Source: Pseudomonas marginalis
Lineage (GTDB): Bacteria > Pseudomonadota > Gammaproteobacteria > Pseudomonadales > Pseudomonadaceae
DNA length: 64,000 nucleotides
Assembly: GCF_900105325.1 (NCBI RefSeq)
Contig: NZ_FNSU01000003.1
Coordinates: forward strand, 2,356,001-2,420,000
Direction: 5' to 3'
In this document: piece after piece, positions 8,159 to 17,289 of the stretch
Layout of the letters: each line of letters opens with the position of its first letter
Numbering within the stretch: the stretch's first letter is position 1
Translations under genes and position numbers: made by a program
The notes under the pieces: model-generated
What the model saw: the letters and a program-made list of their open reading frames with translations, nothing else
What the model was told of the DNA's origin: nothing
Databases searched by the model: none

Positions 8159-9105
8159 GCAGCGACCTCGACCAGCAGGCCGCCAACTGGGTGATTCGCC
8201 TGAATGAAGGCAACCTCAGCGAGCGCGAGCAACAGCAATTCGAACGCTGGAAGGCCGCCGACCCACGGCACGTGGCGGCGTTTGAGCGCTTGCAGGGTTT
8301 TGTCGGGCGTTTGCAGGCGTTGCGCCCGCAACAGGCGCCGGTGCAGGCCGCGCTGGAAGCGGCACGGGTACGTCGGCGCAACCCGACCGGCCGCGTGCTG
8401 CTGGGCCTGTTGCTGGCGTTGCCGGTGGCCCTGGCACTGCGAACCTACCCGCCCGGTTACTGGCTGGCCGACCAGCGCACCGCCCCGGCGCAATGGCAGC
8501 GGGTCGACCTGGAAGATGGCTCGCAATTGACCCTCGGCGGCAACAGCGCCGTCGACCTGACTTTCAACGGCCAGCAGCGCCAGGTGCGCTTGCTGCGCGG
8601 CGAAATCCTCGTGCAAGTGGCCCATGATGCGACGCGGCCGTTTACGGTGGTGACCGACGACGGCCAGATGCGTGCCCTCGGCACGCGCTTCACGGTCAAG
8701 CGCGAAGCACCGGGCACACTGCTGGGTATGCTCGAATCCACCGTCGCCGCCACCGACGCCAGCCGGCATGACGCCGTCCAGGTCAGCGCCGGCGAACAGG
8801 CACGCATCACCCCGGACGCGGTCACGCTGTTGGGCAAGATCGACCCACGCGCCACGGACGACGCCTGGAAACACCATCAATTGGTGGTGCAGGACCGGCC
8901 GTTACCGGAGGTACTCGACGAACTCGCGCGCCAGTACGGCGGCCACGTGCAGTTCGATCGCCAGCAGTTGGCCGACCTGCGCGTGTCCGCGGTGTTGCCG
9001 CTGGATAACCCGCGGCGCGCCCTGCAATTGATTGCCGACGGCCTGCCGGTGCGTATCCGCGCATTCAGCCCGTTGTGGTTGCAGGTCGAACGCCTGGAAA
9101 AATAG
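8155..9105 (+). CDS. FecR-type anti-sigma/signal transducer
   Basis: A 316-residue single-pass inner-membrane protein. The N-terminal cytoplasmic part has the FecR_N motif AANWVIRLNEGNLSEREQQQFERW (first 12 of its residues are most conserved), then a membrane helix near 85-100, then a periplasmic FecR domain (DLEDGSQLTLGGNSAV, VTDDGQMRALGTRF) and a C-terminal STN-like fold that meets the receptor's signalling domain. It relays receptor occupancy across the membrane to the sigma factor encoded just upstream. Confidence 0.9.
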   Translation: MSSDLDQQAANWVIRLNEGNLSEREQQQFERWKAADPRHVAAFERLQGFVGRLQALRPQQAPVQAALEAARVRRRNPTGRVLLGLLLALPVALALRTYPPGYWLADQRTAPAQWQRVDLEDGSQLTLGGNSAVDLTFNGQQRQVRLLRGEILVQVAHDATRPFTVVTDDGQMRALGTRFTVKREAPGTLLGMLESTVAATDASRHDAVQVSAGEQARITPDAVTLLGKIDPRATDDAWKHHQLVVQDRPLPEVLDELARQYGGHVQFDRQQLADLRVSAVLPLDNPRRALQLIADGLPVRIRAFSPLWLQVERLEK

Positions 9106-9180
9106 TTTCGCCTGCCGGGTTCCGCTTTTCACGCCTGCCCCGTCAAGGAAGAAAGCACCTCAATAACAGGAATTTCTTCC

Positions 9181-11592
9181 ATGCCCCGCCACCTCAAGCG
9201 TTCTCCCATACCCCTCGCCCTGGCGATCAACCTGGCCAGCCTGGCTGCGCTGAGCTTAGGCGTGTGCAGCCCGGTGGCGGCGCAGGAGGCGGCGCGTTAT
9301 GCCATTGCCGCCGGCCCCCTGGGACCTGCGCTGAATCTGTTCGCCCAGCAGGCCCATGTGGCGCTGTTGTTCGACAGCACAACTGTCGCCGGCCTCAACA
9401 CCACCGGCCTGCAAGGCGACTTCCCGGTGGCCCAGGGTTTTGCCCAGTTGCTGCGCGGCAGCGGCTTGCGGGCGGTGCAAGGCGCCAATGGCTACGTGCT
9501 GGTGCCGATCGACACCACAGGCTCCTTGGAACTGGGGCCCACGTCGATCACCGGACGGATCGAAGAGAGCAGCACCGATCACGTCCAGGGCTATGTCGCC
9601 ACGCGCAACCTCAGCGCCACCAAGACCGACACGCCGATCATCGAAACCCCACAATCGCTGTCGGTGGTCACCAGCGACGAGATCCGCGACCGCCAATCGG
9701 AAACCCTGTCGCAGACCCTCGACCTGACCCCGGGCTTCACCAGCCAACCCACCAGCTTCAACCGCACCTCGGACCGCTTCCGCATTCGCGGCTTCGATGT
9801 GGAATCGGCCACCGGCGGCTCCCTGCGCGACGGCCTGCGCTTGCAGAACAACTCCTACGACGGCGTGCAGGAACCCTATGGCCTGGAACGTGCGGAAGTG
9901 ATTCGCGGCGCGGCGTCGGTGCTGTATGGCCAGCTGTCGCCGGGCGGCCTGATCAATACCGTGAGCAAGCGCCCGAGCCAGACGCCCTACCACGAGATCA
10001 ACCTGCAAGCCGGGCAGAACGACCGCAAGCAACTGTCCGCGGACTTCACCGGCCCGTTGGGCGACAGCGACACCTTGAGCTACCGCCTGACCCTGCTCGA
10101 TCGCAAGAGCGACACCGCCGCCGACCATATCAACAACGATAAGATCTACGTGGCCCCGGCCCTGACCTGGCGGCCCGACGACGACACTTCGCTGACCCTG
10201 CTGTCGTTCTACCAGAAGACCGAAACCGGCTTCTCCGCGCCCCTGCCCTATCAGTTGACCAAAGGCGTCGGCGAAGGCCGGTTCCAGATCGGCCGCCACG
10301 ACTTTATCGGCGAGCCGGACTACGACGAAATGAACGGCGAGATGTCGGCGCTGGGCTATGAGTTCGAACATCGCTTCGATGAACACACGCGCATCAGCAA
10401 CAAGCTGCGTTACTACCAGTCGGATGTGACCTGGCGTTACCTGCAAGTCAACATCGCCGGCACCAACATCGGCACCGCACAAACCACCGGCCTGCTGCGA
10501 CGCCAATACAGCGACCGCCAGGAACGCTCGCGAGGCCTGGCCAGCGACACCAATATCGAGAGCAAATGGCAGTTCGGCGACTGGCAGCACACCTTCCTGC
10601 TGGGTTTCGATGGCTACGACACCAGTTACGATTCGCACAACTTCCGTGGCAACGCACCGTCGCTGAACCTGGCGACCTACAACTACGGCCAGCCGGTGGT
10701 GGTCAATAAAAACCCCGCGACCGACCGTGGCTCGCAGATCGATACTCTGCAAAAAGGCATCTACTTCCAGGACCAGATCAAGTTCGACGAACGTTGGATA
10801 CTGCTGCTCGGTGGCCGTCATGATTGGGCGGACCAGCACACCGAACTGTTCCGCAATGGCGCCGACAGCGGCAAAAGCGATGAAGCCACCACCTGGCGCG
10901 CGGGCCTGGTGTACAAGGCCGACAACGGCCTGGCGCCCTACATCAGCTACAGCGAATCGTTCTTCCCGGTGGCCGGCGCCAACAAGGCAGAGCAAAGCTT
11001 TGTGCCCACCGAGGGCAAGCAATATGAGATCGGTATCCGCTATCAACCCGAAGGCAGCGCCACGCTGCTGAGTGCGGCGGTGTACCAGTTGGAACAGCGC
11101 AACGTGTTGAGCCAGGACCGCACCGACCTCAATTTCTCGGTACAGGTCGGCGAAGTGCGCTCCCGTGGTTTCGAGTTGGAAGCCAAGACCGAAGTCACCC
11201 CCAACCTCAGCCTGATCTCGTCCTACGCCTACATCGACGCACGCATCACCAAAAGCGATATCGCCAGCGAAATCGGCCAGCGCAGCGAAGACACCCCCTA
11301 CCACCAGGCCGCCCTCTGGGCCGATTACCGCCTGGCGGCGCTCGGCATCCCGCAACTGCGCATCGGCGGCGGCGCCCGCTACAAAGGCACTACCCAGGCC
11401 TCCGGCGTGCCGTCATCGATGCCCGCTTATACCCTGTACGACGCCCGCGCCAGCTACGAGATCGACCCGCATTGGGAAGTCGCGCTGAACGCCAATAACG
11501 TCACCAACAAGCGCTACACCTACTGCGAATTCGCGATTTGCCGCTATGGCGATGAGCGACAGTTGGTCAGTTCGTTGACGTATCGCTGGTAA
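9181..11592 (+). CDS. TonB-dependent ferric-siderophore receptor with STN signalling domain
   Basis: An 803-residue outer-membrane receptor: signal peptide (to about 35, VAAQEA), STN/secretin-TonB N-terminal domain (about 36-106), plug (about 140-250, with IETPQSLSVVTSDEI and GASSVLYG-like GAASVLYGQ), and a 22-strand barrel ending in aromatic W. The C-terminal TYCEFAICRYGDERQ Cys pair is common in ferrichrome/ferrioxamine-type (FhuA, FoxA, FiuA) receptors, so a hydroxamate xenosiderophore is likely but not proven. It is co-encoded with FecI/FecR, which it should signal through the STN domain. Confidence 0.92.
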   Translation: MPRHLKRSPIPLALAINLASLAALSLGVCSPVAAQEAARYAIAAGPLGPALNLFAQQAHVALLFDSTTVAGLNTTGLQGDFPVAQGFAQLLRGSGLRAVQGANGYVLVPIDTTGSLELGPTSITGRIEESSTDHVQGYVATRNLSATKTDTPIIETPQSLSVVTSDEIRDRQSETLSQTLDLTPGFTSQPTSFNRTSDRFRIRGFDVESATGGSLRDGLRLQNNSYDGVQEPYGLERAEVIRGAASVLYGQLSPGGLINTVSKRPSQTPYHEINLQAGQNDRKQLSADFTGPLGDSDTLSYRLTLLDRKSDTAADHINNDKIYVAPALTWRPDDDTSLTLLSFYQKTETGFSAPLPYQLTKGVGEGRFQIGRHDFIGEPDYDEMNGEMSALGYEFEHRFDEHTRISNKLRYYQSDVTWRYLQVNIAGTNIGTAQTTGLLRRQYSDRQERSRGLASDTNIESKWQFGDWQHTFLLGFDGYDTSYDSHNFRGNAPSLNLATYNYGQPVVVNKNPATDRGSQIDTLQKGIYFQDQIKFDERWILLLGGRHDWADQHTELFRNGADSGKSDEATTWRAGLVYKADNGLAPYISYSESFFPVAGANKAEQSFVPTEGKQYEIGIRYQPEGSATLLSAAVYQLEQRNVLSQDRTDLNFSVQVGEVRSRGFELEAKTEVTPNLSLISSYAYIDARITKSDIASEIGQRSEDTPYHQAALWADYRLAALGIPQLRIGGGARYKGTTQASGVPSSMPAYTLYDARASYEIDPHWEVALNANNVTNKRYTYCEFAICRYGDERQLVSSLTYRW

Positions 11593-11619
11593 GGCGCACC
11601 GGCAGCGGCTCGGCAATGT

Positions 11620-12675
11620 TCAGCCTGGGTCCGCAGCCAGGCTGAGCACGTGGATCTTGTCGACAATCTGCCGTGAAGCCTTACGGATCGCCGTCGTCGT
11701 GCTGCCGGCGATATGCGGTGTCAGTTGGGCGTTGCCGATGCCTGCCAGTGGCGAGTCAAAGCGGTCTTTTTCGTGGACAAAGGTATCGATGGCAACCGCT
11801 TTTATATGCCTGGGAAACGCGGTCATGAAGCTTGCCAACTGGGCTTCGTCGACGATGCCGCCGCGAGCGGTATTGATCAGTATCGAGCCTTGGCGCATCT
11901 GCCTGAACTGGGCAAGGCCGAACAGGCCTTGGGTCAGCGGTGTCAGCGGTACGTGGATAGACACCACGTCGGCCTCCCCCAGCAATTGCTCGAGGGTTTG
12001 CCGTCGCTCAAGCCCAAGGCTGTGCGCGACCTGCTGCGTAAAACGCTCTGAACCGCTGGCGATGACCTTGATACCGAGCGATCCCGCTTTGCGTGCGACG
12101 GCTTGGGCAATGCTGCCGGTACCGACCAACCCGAGCGTGAGTTCACCGAATTCGCGGCCTGGCGCCAGGGTGCCCTTGGCCCAGCGACCGTTATGCGTTT
12201 GGGCGTTGTAGTGGTCCAGGTCCCTGGATAAAAACAACGCCTGGGCGATGACGTATTCGGCCACCGCCGCCGCGTTGGAGCCCGGTGTGTTGAGTACGCT
12301 CACGCCCCACCGTTCAGCCTCTTGCCGGTCGATATGGTTAACGCCTGTACCCGCCTGGGCGATGGCGCGCAGCGGCGTTGGCAGGGCCGGTGATGCAGCG
12401 GCGCGGATCAGCTCGCGCTCAATGGGAATATTCAGGCGCGTCTTGAACACGCTATACCCCCCGGCCTGGGTCACGGCGTCGATGAAAGCGTGCCTGTCGT
12501 GGCCATTGATCTCGGTGTACCGGATGCGCTCGCCATAATGCTCGCGGATACTGTGTTTATCGGTGAAATAGTAGAGATTCAGGGTAACGACCAGGCCCAA
12601 CTCAAGGAATCGGTCGACTTCCTCGAACAGCAACGGCGGGCCGGGTGCATCCAGTATCAGGGTGGTGAATGCCAT
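11620..12675 (-). CDS. D-isomer-specific 2-hydroxyacid dehydrogenase
   Basis: A 351-residue NAD(P)-dependent dehydrogenase. The Rossmann motif GLVGTGSIAQAVARKAGSLG is central. The catalytic triad is visible: Arg in NTARGGIVDEAQL, Glu further on, and His in LTPHIAGST. It interconverts a 2-oxo acid and a D-2-hydroxy acid in the cytoplasm. It lies 64 bases downstream of the LysR gene on the same strand and may belong with the divergent RraA-aminotransferase-symporter module. Exact substrate unknown. Confidence 0.85.
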   Translation of the reverse strand: MAFTTLILDAPGPPLLFEEVDRFLELGLVVTLNLYYFTDKHSIREHYGERIRYTEINGHDRHAFIDAVTQAGGYSVFKTRLNIPIERELIRAAASPALPTPLRAIAQAGTGVNHIDRQEAERWGVSVLNTPGSNAAAVAEYVIAQALFLSRDLDHYNAQTHNGRWAKGTLAPGREFGELTLGLVGTGSIAQAVARKAGSLGIKVIASGSERFTQQVAHSLGLERRQTLEQLLGEADVVSIHVPLTPLTQGLFGLAQFRQMRQGSILINTARGGIVDEAQLASFMTAFPRHIKAVAIDTFVHEKDRFDSPLAGIGNAQLTPHIAGSTTTAIRKASRQIVDKIHVLSLAADPG

Positions 12676-12739
12676 ACCTGTGAGCCTCTTTAAAGGGTGT
12701 TCAACCGCACCAATACACTAGCATCGCGCCACACTTGCT

Positions 12740-13636
12740 CTAAAACAACAATCGCGAAAAATCGCAGCACACCTGCGCCATCCGCGCCACGTCCTGGTTC
12801 AAGCCGAACTGTCGATCCACGCGATGCAACGCTACATACTGGATATTCGGCAACTCCGGCTGCGTGACCAGCGCGCGTAATGCACCGTGCTCGATCAGGT
12901 GCGACAAACACGCCTTGGGCAAATAACTCACGCCGATCCCCGACAGCGCCAACCCCACCTGCACCAGCAGGTTGTGGCTGGTGAGGGTGCGCGGCATCTG
13001 CACATTGTGCGCGGCCAGCCAACGCTCGTAGATCAGGCCGGTGCCCGACTGCGAACCCTGGGTCAGCACGGTGTAATCGGCCAGCACTTCCAGGCAGACG
13101 GGGTCGGGGTGCGGGATCAGGCCAGGCGCGCAGATCCAGGCGTTTTCCACGCTTTGCAGGACGGTGCTGTGGAAGCGCGGGTCGCTGTAGACGTCCGGCA
13201 CAATCACCAGGTCGAGTTGGTCGCTTTCCAGCTTGCGAAACAGTTCGCTGCTCAGTTCCACTGACGGTTCGATCTGCACCTTGGGGTAGGCCTGGCGCAA
13301 CGCTTCCACCAGCGCCGGCAGCCAGGTCAAGGCGGTGAGTTCGGTGACGCCGAGGCGAAAACGGCGCACCAGCACCTCGCGGGCGCTGACCCGTTCGAGC
13401 AGTTGGTCGCGGCTGTCGAGCAGGTCGCGGGCATAGTCGAGCAGCTCACCGCCCTTCTCCGTCAGCCGGGCGTTGCGCTTGCTGCGGTCGAAAATCTCGA
13501 CGTCGAAGGTGTCTTCCAGCTCCTGGATGCGCTTGGAGATGGCCGACTGAGACATGTTCAGCTTGTTCGCCGCCGCTTCGAAGCTGCCGAGTTCGGCGAT
13601 CCAATACAGCGCATCGATTTGCTTGAAGGTGATCAT
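12740..13636 (-). CDS. LysR-family transcriptional regulator
   Basis: A 298-residue LTTR: winged helix at the N-terminus (SFEAAANKLNMSQSAISKRIQELE) and a periplasmic-binding-type effector domain. I use the ATG at 13636; a TTG three codons upstream is possible. It is divergent from the RraA-aminotransferase operon and upstream of the dehydrogenase, so it probably controls both. Confidence 0.9.
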   Translation of the reverse strand: MITFKQIDALYWIAELGSFEAAANKLNMSQSAISKRIQELEDTFDVEIFDRSKRNARLTEKGGELLDYARDLLDSRDQLLERVSAREVLVRRFRLGVTELTALTWLPALVEALRQAYPKVQIEPSVELSSELFRKLESDQLDLVIVPDVYSDPRFHSTVLQSVENAWICAPGLIPHPDPVCLEVLADYTVLTQGSQSGTGLIYERWLAAHNVQMPRTLTSHNLLVQVGLALSGIGVSYLPKACLSHLIEHGALRALVTQPELPNIQYVALHRVDRQFGLNQDVARMAQVCCDFSRLLF

Positions 13637-13657
13637 GGCGACCAAATCATGAAAAAA

Positions 13658-13687
13658 AGCGATGCTATCACATCATAAAATATCGCT
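13658..13687. promoter_or_regulatory. Candidate LysR operator, inverted repeat AGCGAT-N18-ATCGCT
   Basis: Six-base perfect arms AGCGAT (13658-13663) and ATCGCT (13682-13687) lie between the divergent LysR and RraA genes. Position fits an LTTR site, but arms this short can arise by chance. Confidence 0.3.
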
Positions 13688-13758
13688 AAAACTCTCCCGT
13701 CATCACTCCTAAGATCCGGCCATAGCCCATCGCTATCCAACAATTCTGGAGATTTGCC

Positions 13759-14421
13759 ATGTCCTTGCCCGGTTCACGCATCCTTCCCAACGCGCCCATG
13801 GCGCCGGCCGAACTGGTCGAGGCGTTTGCCCATGTCGTCACCCCGCATATCAGCGACAACCTCGGCCGCCATATCGGCGCCCGCGGCCTGACCCGCTACA
13901 ACCGCAGCGGCAAGCTGGTGGGTACGGCGATCACGGTCAAGACCCGCCCCGGCGACAACCTGCTGATCTACAAGGCCATGAGCCTGCTGCAACCCGGCCA
14001 TGTGCTGGTGGTGGACGGCCAGGGCGACACCAACAACGCGGTGATCGGCGAGTTGATCAAGCTGTATGCCCAACAGCGCGGTTGCGTGGGGTTTGTGATC
14101 GACGGCGCGATTCGCGATGTCGCCAGCTTTGAGGACACCCCCTGCTACGCCCGCGCCGTGGTGCATACCGGCCCGTACAAGACCGGCCCCGGCGAAGTGA
14201 ACGTGCCGGTGTCCATCGGCGGCATGGTGGTCAACCCCGGCGACCTGCTGGTGGGTGATGAAGACGGCCTGGTCGCGTTCTCCCAGGCCGACGCCGCCGA
14301 AGTGCTGCGCCGTGCCGCACAACATGCCGAACATGAAGAAGCGGTCAAGGCAGAGATCGCCAGCGGTGCGGTGCGCCAGAGCTGGATCGACAAGGCCCTC
14401 AACAACGCCGGCCTGGCGTGA
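13759..14421 (+). CDS. RraA-family aldolase/decarboxylase (HMG/CHA aldolase-like)
   Basis: A 220-residue protein of the RraA/MenG fold. It has the GDNLLIYKAM and VGFVIDGAIRDVASFEDTP motifs; the Arg-Asp of GAIRD is the metal/substrate site in 4-hydroxy-4-methyl-2-oxoglutarate (HMG) aldolase. The operon context (aminotransferase 11 bases downstream, then a dicarboxylate/amino-acid symporter) favours a catabolic class II aldolase or oxaloacetate decarboxylase over the RNase E inhibitor RraA, which is shorter (about 161 residues). Confidence 0.85.
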   Translation: MSLPGSRILPNAPMAPAELVEAFAHVVTPHISDNLGRHIGARGLTRYNRSGKLVGTAITVKTRPGDNLLIYKAMSLLQPGHVLVVDGQGDTNNAVIGELIKLYAQQRGCVGFVIDGAIRDVASFEDTPCYARAVVHTGPYKTGPGEVNVPVSIGGMVVNPGDLLVGDEDGLVAFSQADAAEVLRRAAQHAEHEEAVKAEIASGAVRQSWIDKALNNAGLA

Positions 14422-14432
14422 AGGAGTCCGAG

Positions 14433-15641
14433 ATGAGCACTGCATTTTTGTCGGACCGCGTCCTGGGCATCGCACCCTCCCCCAGCATCGCCGCCAACGC
14501 CCTGGTCACCGAGTTGCGCGCCCAGGGCCGCGACATCGTCAACTTCACCGTGGGCGAGCCGGACTTCGACACCCCGGCGCACATTCTCGAGGCCGCCAGC
14601 CTGGCGATGCGCAGCGGTGACACCCATTACACCGCCACCACCGGCACCCTCGCGCTGCGCCAGGCCATCTGCCTGAAACTGCAGCGCGACAATGATCTGG
14701 TGTATGGCCTGGACGAAGTCGTCGCCGGTTGCGGCGGCAAGCACATCATTTATCACGCGTTGGCCGCCACCTTGAATCGCGGCGATGAAGTCATCGTGCA
14801 CACGCCGTATTGGGTCTCGTACCCGGACATCGCACGGCTCAACGATGCCACGCCGGTGATCATCCCGGGCGATGAAAGCCTGGGTTTCAAGCTGTCGCCC
14901 GCCGCCCTCGAAGAGGCGATCACCCCACTCACCAAATGGGTGATCCTCAACAGCCCGAACAACCCCAGCGGCGCGGTGTACAGCGAAGCCGAGCTGCTGG
15001 CCCTGGCGCAGGTGCTGCGCCGCCACCCCCATGTGCTGGTCATGGCCGATGAGATCTACGAACACTTCGTCTACGGCGACGCCCAACATGTGCCGCTGAC
15101 ACGCCTGGCGCCCGACCTCAAGCCACGCACGCTGATCGTCAACGGCGCGTCCAAGGGCTATGCGATGACCGGTTGGCGCCTGGGCTTTGGCGCCGGGCCG
15201 GCGTGGCTGATCGCGGCCATCGCCAAGCTGCTGTCGCAGACCACTACCTGCCCCAGCTCAGTGAGCCAGGCCGCCGCCGTGGCTGCATTCGCCGGTGACC
15301 AGGCGCCTATTGCGGCGATGCGCGGGGAATACCGGCAGCGTCGTGCCCTGATGCTGGAGCGACTGGCGGGTATTCCAGGCCTGGGCATCATCCCGCCCGA
15401 TGGCGCGTTTTATGTGTTCGCCAACGTCAGCGGCCTGATGGGCAAGCTCACCCCCCAGGGTGATCGCCTCGACAGCGACACCCAACTGGTGGACTACCTG
15501 CTGCGCGACTACGGCCTGGCCACGGTCAGCGGCGCGGCCTACGGCATGTCGCCGTATGTGCGCCTGTCGTTCGCAAGCGCCCTGGACGTGATCGAAGAAG
15601 GGTGCCGTCGCCTCAAAGACGCATGCCATGACCTGCGCTGA
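14433..15641 (+). CDS. Class I PLP aminotransferase (aspartate/2-oxo acid type)
   Basis: A 402-residue fold-type I aminotransferase: substrate Gly in NFTVGEPDFDTPAHI, cofactor Asp/Tyr in MADEIYEHFVYGD, and catalytic Lys in VNGASKGYAMTGWRLGF. The start is ATG 14433 with AAGGAG 6 bases before it; an in-frame GTG at 14418 overlaps the previous stop and lacks a ribosome site. In this operon it would convert an imported amino acid to the 2-oxo acid that the RraA-type aldolase cleaves. Confidence 0.88.
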   Translation: MSTAFLSDRVLGIAPSPSIAANALVTELRAQGRDIVNFTVGEPDFDTPAHILEAASLAMRSGDTHYTATTGTLALRQAICLKLQRDNDLVYGLDEVVAGCGGKHIIYHALAATLNRGDEVIVHTPYWVSYPDIARLNDATPVIIPGDESLGFKLSPAALEEAITPLTKWVILNSPNNPSGAVYSEAELLALAQVLRRHPHVLVMADEIYEHFVYGDAQHVPLTRLAPDLKPRTLIVNGASKGYAMTGWRLGFGAGPAWLIAAIAKLLSQTTTCPSSVSQAAAVAAFAGDQAPIAAMRGEYRQRRALMLERLAGIPGLGIIPPDGAFYVFANVSGLMGKLTPQGDRLDSDTQLVDYLLRDYGLATVSGAAYGMSPYVRLSFASALDVIEEGCRRLKDACHDLR

Positions 15642-15659
15642 CGGCCACCCGTAACACCC

Positions 15660-15684
15660 GGCGACCAGCGGACGGTCGCCTTTT
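15660..15684 (+). terminator. Intrinsic terminator after the aminotransferase
   Basis: Stem GGCGACC / GGTCGCC with a 7-base loop and TTTT. It separates the two-gene operon from the symporter, which may therefore have its own promoter or be expressed at lower level by read-through. Confidence 0.7.
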
Positions 15685-15736
15685 GACTGCCTAGAACAAC
15701 AACTTAAAAATCATTGATCTCAAATGAGGCATTCCC

Positions 15737-17014
15737 ATGCACACGCCCCGTATCGCGCTGGTCTGGCAAATCATGATCGGCTTGCTCGCCGGTATCGCCA
15801 TTGGTGCCCTGCTGCACCGCTTTCCCGAGTCCCGACCGTGGCTGGTGGACAATCTCCTGCAACCGGCGGGCGATATCTTTATCAAGCTGATGAAGATGAT
15901 CGTGGTGCCTATCGTGTTTGCCTGCATGGTGGTGGGCATTGCCGGCCACGGTGACGGCAAATCCCTGGGCCGTATCGGGGTCAAATCCCTGGGCTATTTT
16001 TTCTGCATCACCACCCTGGCGATCATCATCGGCCTGGTCATGGGCAACCTGCTCAAGCCCGGCGCCGGCACTGAACTGTCCAGCCTGCACGCGGCGAATA
16101 TCACCCTGCCCACCAGCAACGGCGCCGGTCATAGCCTGGGGCAGATCATCGTCGGCATCATCCCCGACAACGTGGTCAACGCCATGGCCCAGGGCAGCCT
16201 GTTGTCGGTGCTGTTTTTTGCGGTGATGTTCGGCCTGGGCGTGGCGCGCCTGCCCGCCGAGCGCAAGGACCCGGTGATCGCGCTGCTGCGCGGGGTCAGC
16301 GACGCGATGTTCAAGGTCACCTCGATGATCATGGCCTACTCGCCCATCGGCGTGTTCGGCATGATCGCCGTGACCGTGGCCAACTTCGGCTTCAGCTCAT
16401 TGCTGCCGTTGGCCAAGCTGATCATGGTCAGCTATGTGGCCATCGCGTTCTTTGTGCTGGTGGTGCTCAACCTGGTGGCGCGCGTGTGCGGGATCAACCT
16501 GTTCGCGCTGATGCGCCATATCAAGGATGAGCTGGTGCTGGCCTTCTCCACCGCCAGCTCGGCGGCGGTGATGCCGCAACTGATGAAAAAACTCGAAACC
16601 TACGGCGTACCTCCTTCGCTGGTGAGCTTTGTGGTGCCGGTGGGTTACTCGTTCAACCTCGACGGCGCTTCCCTGTTCCTCGGCATCGGCACCCTGTTCG
16701 TCGCGCAGTTGTACGGCATCGACCTGAGCATGGGCGATCAGGCCTTGCTGGTGGTGACCATGGTGCTCACCTCCAAGGGGGCCGCCGGAGTACCGGGATT
16801 CATGTTCGTGATCCTCTCGGCCACCCTGGCCAGCGCGGGTTTGCCGTTGGAAGGCATCGCGTTTATCGCTGGGGTGTATCGCTTGATGGAGATGCCGACC
16901 ACGGCGCTGAATGTGCTGGGCAATGCGCTGGCGCCGTTGGTGATTGCCAAGTGGGAGGGGCGTGAGGGGCGGGCTGGGCGGCAGCAGAAAGCGCAAAATG
17001 TGCAGATGGAATGA
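15737..17014 (+). CDS. Dicarboxylate/amino acid:cation symporter (DAACS; GltP/DctA family)
   Basis: A 425-residue transporter with eight membrane helices and two re-entrant hairpins. The serine-rich hairpin AFSTASSAAVMPQL and the SFNLDGASLFLGIGTLF helix 7 (family NMDGT site, here NLDGA) are clear, as is the substrate-binding region GAAGVPGFMFV. The family moves glutamate, aspartate or C4-dicarboxylates with H+ or Na+. The Thr-to-Ala change in NLDGA hints at a non-standard substrate, in line with its neighbours. Confidence 0.88.
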   Translation: MHTPRIALVWQIMIGLLAGIAIGALLHRFPESRPWLVDNLLQPAGDIFIKLMKMIVVPIVFACMVVGIAGHGDGKSLGRIGVKSLGYFFCITTLAIIIGLVMGNLLKPGAGTELSSLHAANITLPTSNGAGHSLGQIIVGIIPDNVVNAMAQGSLLSVLFFAVMFGLGVARLPAERKDPVIALLRGVSDAMFKVTSMIMAYSPIGVFGMIAVTVANFGFSSLLPLAKLIMVSYVAIAFFVLVVLNLVARVCGINLFALMRHIKDELVLAFSTASSAAVMPQLMKKLETYGVPPSLVSFVVPVGYSFNLDGASLFLGIGTLFVAQLYGIDLSMGDQALLVVTMVLTSKGAAGVPGFMFVILSATLASAGLPLEGIAFIAGVYRLMEMPTTALNVLGNALAPLVIAKWEGREGRAGRQQKAQNVQME

Positions 17015-17030
17015 AGTGGCTGCTGGGCTT

Positions 17031-17167
17031 CTGTGGCGAGCGGGCTTGCCCCGCGTTGGGGTGCGAAGCGCCCCTGATGAAGACGAATGCGGTGTATCAG
17101 GCACTCCTCTTCGCCTGGTTTTGGGGCTGCTGCGCAGCCCAACGCGGGGCAAGCCCGCTCGCCACAG
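17031..17167. repeat. REP-type inverted pair, copy 2
   Basis: Perfect outer arms CTGTGGCGAGCGGGC and reverse complement, with a spacer nearly identical to the copy at 3004-3130. A further single arm (GGGGCAAGCCCGCTCACTAC) follows at 17199-17218. It lies between two convergent genes. Confidence 0.88.
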
Positions 17168-17248
17168 GTACAGTGTTCCTCTTTAACTGACCGGCATTGG
17201 GGCAAGCCCGCTCACTACAAAGGCGCCACATTTTGACCTCGCCACATC

Positions 17249-17280
17249 GAATAAAGGCGCTCCGAAGAGCGCCTTTATTC
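17249..17280 (-). terminator. ibpA terminator with cUUCGg loop
   Basis: A perfect 14-bp stem (GAATAAAGGCGCTC) whose minus-strand loop is TTCG closed by C-G, an exceptionally stable tetraloop. The A/T-rich stem base lets it work in both directions. It starts 9 bases after the ibpA stop. Confidence 0.85.
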
Positions 17281-17289
17281 ATTCCAGCC

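Noticed and set aside
9256..11355. A 699-codon open frame antisense to the TonB receptor
   Set aside because: It mirrors the GC-rich third-position pattern of the receptor gene, has no domain, and overlaps it completely.
13759..14421. RraA, the RNase E inhibitor
   Set aside because: Longer than RraA and in a catabolic operon with aminotransferase and symporter; the metal-aldolase reading fits better.
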